Below, in pieces: positions 62,912 to 64,000 of a stretch of DNA of 64,000 nt; position 1 is the stretch's first letter; each line of letters begins with the position of its first letter. Below the pieces are notes generated by a model. It was given only the letters and a program-made list of their open reading frames with translations, had not been told where the DNA came from and made no database searches. A program made the position numbers and the translations under genes. Source of the DNA: Methylophilus methylotrophus DSM 46235 = ATCC 53528 (GTDB lineage Bacteria; Pseudomonadota; Gammaproteobacteria; Burkholderiales; Methylophilaceae); contig NZ_KB905141.1 of the NCBI RefSeq assembly GCF_000378225.1, positions 449,326 through 513,325 on the forward strand, read 5' to 3'.

Positions 62912-63667
62912 ATGTCAGAGCAAAATCATTTTTTTAATGCCATGACGGCCCTGGGCCTGTTACTGGCTGTGGGCATGGCATCCGCAGCCTTTATTCTGGG
63001 TGTGCAGGCCAAACACGCTGTTTCCAGCCAGCAGTCCATCACCGTCAAAGGCCTGGCGGAAAAACCGGTCAAGGCTGACCGTGCGCAATGGACGATTAAT
63101 ATTGGCGTGGTTGCGCCTACACAAGCTGAAACCCTGCGTGCCATAGACCGTGAACGCGCCGTCCTGGCAAATTTTCTTGACCAGCAAGGCCTGGATTCAA
63201 GCATGCGAACGATAGACGTACAAACCCTGGGTCCTCACTACGAGGAAGAATATATCCATGATAGTCCGCGCCAGGTCCAGCGTGGCTTTGAAGGCTACCA
63301 GAGTGTGCATATCAGCACCACCGATCTCAAAAAAATCGCCGCAGCCAACCAGGCGATCTTGACCTTACGCGCCGATAATCATCCGGTGACCTCGCAACCA
63401 CCTGAATACCTGGTCAGCAATCTCGAAACCGTTAAAATGTCGCTGATTGCCGACGCCACCAAAAATGCACGTACGCGTGCCACCGAGTTTGTCAAACAGG
63501 ATGGCGTCAAGGTGGGCGTCATGAAATCTGCCAGCCAGGGCGCGTTTTATATCCTGCCTGCCACCGGCGGCGAAGACAGTGATAACAGCTATGGGGGCAT
63601 TTATGACAAATCCACCGTGGATAAAATTGCCCGTGTCGTGGTCACCGTGGTGTACAGCATAGAATGA
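62912..63667 (+). CDS. SIMPL-domain (DUF541) periplasmic protein
   Basis: 251 aa with an N-terminal membrane helix or uncleaved signal (about 8-30, ALGLLLAVGMASAAFILGV) and a DUF541/SIMPL domain (about 40-245): SITVKGLAEKPVKADRAQW, GYQSVHISTTDLKKIAAAN and ARTRATEFVKQDGVKVGVM. The family is found in envelope proteins of unclear role, some linked to oxidative stress. The ATG at 62912 is chosen because AGGAGG lies 4 bases upstream; the reading could be extended to TTG 62888. Its stop overlaps the ABC gene start (ATGA). Confidence 0.88.
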   Translation: MSEQNHFFNAMTALGLLLAVGMASAAFILGVQAKHAVSSQQSITVKGLAEKPVKADRAQWTINIGVVAPTQAETLRAIDRERAVLANFLDQQGLDSSMRTIDVQTLGPHYEEEYIHDSPRQVQRGFEGYQSVHISTTDLKKIAAANQAILTLRADNHPVTSQPPEYLVSNLETVKMSLIADATKNARTRATEFVKQDGVKVGVMKSASQGAFYILPATGGEDSDNSYGGIYDKSTVDKIARVVVTVVYSIE

Positions 63668-64000
63668 GCGAAATCCTGCGTTTAGAAAAACTGACCATTA
63701 CACCGGCCCGTGCGCCAGAACGTAAACTGGTCAACAATGTCTCATTCACGCTGGCACGCGGAAAAACCACTTGTATCGTTGGCGAATCGGGCAGCGGCAA
63801 AAGCCTGACCGCGCTCAGTGTCATGCAACTGCTGTCACCACAATTGTGCATGCAAGGACACGTGTTCTTCCAGGGGCAAGATATCAGCCAGTTTAACGAT
63901 GCTGCCATGCAGCATCTGCGTGGCAGGCAAATGGCCATGATTTTCCAGGAGCCCATGACCTCGTTGAATCCGGTGCTGACCATAGGCTTCCAGATTGGCG
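63664..64000 (+). CDS. ABC transporter ATP-binding protein, oligopeptide type (partial)
   Basis: Only the first 112 or so residues lie in the window; the gene runs off the right edge. The Walker A loop is VGESGSGKSLTALSVM and the Q-loop region is MIFQEPMTSLNPVLTIG, a form typical of OppD/DppD and YejF ATPases. It overlaps the SIMPL gene stop by 4 bases, so the two are co-translated. Whether it is a single ATPase or a fused double one (YejF type) cannot be seen. Confidence 0.88.
   Translation, partial: MSEILRLEKLTITPARAPERKLVNNVSFTLARGKTTCIVGESGSGKSLTALSVMQLLSPQLCMQGHVFFQGQDISQFNDAAMQHLRGRQMAMIFQEPMTSLNPVLTIGFQIG

Overview
The window reads as chromosomal DNA of a methylotrophic betaproteobacterium, most likely family Methylophilaceae and closest in style to Methylophilus. 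The evidence is a complete fhcCDAB set (formyltransferase/hydrolase complex of tetrahydromethanopterin-linked formaldehyde oxidation), a compact methanopterin/methanofuran cofactor cluster (dmrB, a dihydropteroate-synthase-like gene, a DUF447 gene, mfnB), and housekeeping neighbourhoods typical of Betaproteobacteria (hfq-hflX-hflK-hflC-DUF2065-hisZ-purA; dnaX-ybaB-recR; rlmN-pilW-rodZ-ispG-hisS). Base composition looks close to half G+C, apart from AT-rich patches near 46.3-46.5 kb and 49.7-49.9 kb. No rRNA, tRNA, CRISPR array or prophage was seen. The one RNA gene found is the small SRP RNA at 17.1 kb.

Layout. 0-0.54 kb is a hairpin-rich non-coding tract. 0.5-3.4 kb holds amiC, tsaE and queG. 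3.4-13.1 kb is an alpha-glucan island: a ROK sugar kinase, malQ, a GH57 glucanase and glgC on the minus strand, divergent from glgB and pgi. glgA is not in the window. 13.1-17 kb holds a NarL-type two-component pair and a diguanylate cyclase. 17.1-20.1 kb has the SRP RNA and dnaX-ybaB-recR. 20.3-22.7 kb is a large EAL/GGDEF protein. 22.7-26.7 kb is gph, ubiG, mtaD and ompA. 26.8-32.7 kb is one run, hisZ-purA-dmrB-DHPS-like-DUF447-mfnB. 32.8-36.5 kb is the hfq/hfl operon. 36.6-44.5 kb holds gltX, a small unknown gene with its own promoter, rimO, a ZIP transporter, a HAD phosphatase, pgeF, rluD and bamD.

44.6-50.9 kb is the accessory part: small membrane proteins, a glucose/sorbosone dehydrogenase-like propeller, a 272-bp MITE, an unknown lipoprotein, a half-size EamA protein, two VOC proteins (one 5'-truncated) and an integron-type integrase with substituted active-site residues. 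51-56.5 kb holds trhO and the fhc operon. 56.7-64 kb holds ndk, rlmN, pilW, rodZ, ispG, hisS, a SIMPL-domain protein and the start of an oligopeptide-type ABC ATPase cut by the window edge.

How the genes work together. MfnB starts the furan ring of methanofuran and DmrB is expected to finish reduction of methanopterin. The fhc products transfer the formyl group from the pterin to the furan cofactor and release formate. The glucan genes link hexose phosphates to glycogen, with pgi feeding the same pool. The points most worth a second look are the degenerate integrase, the MITE that landed in a stop codon without changing it, three candidate leaderless genes with the same -10-to-ATG spacing, the Fe-S-like cysteine motif kept in FhcB, and the two uncharacterised genes in the cofactor operon.
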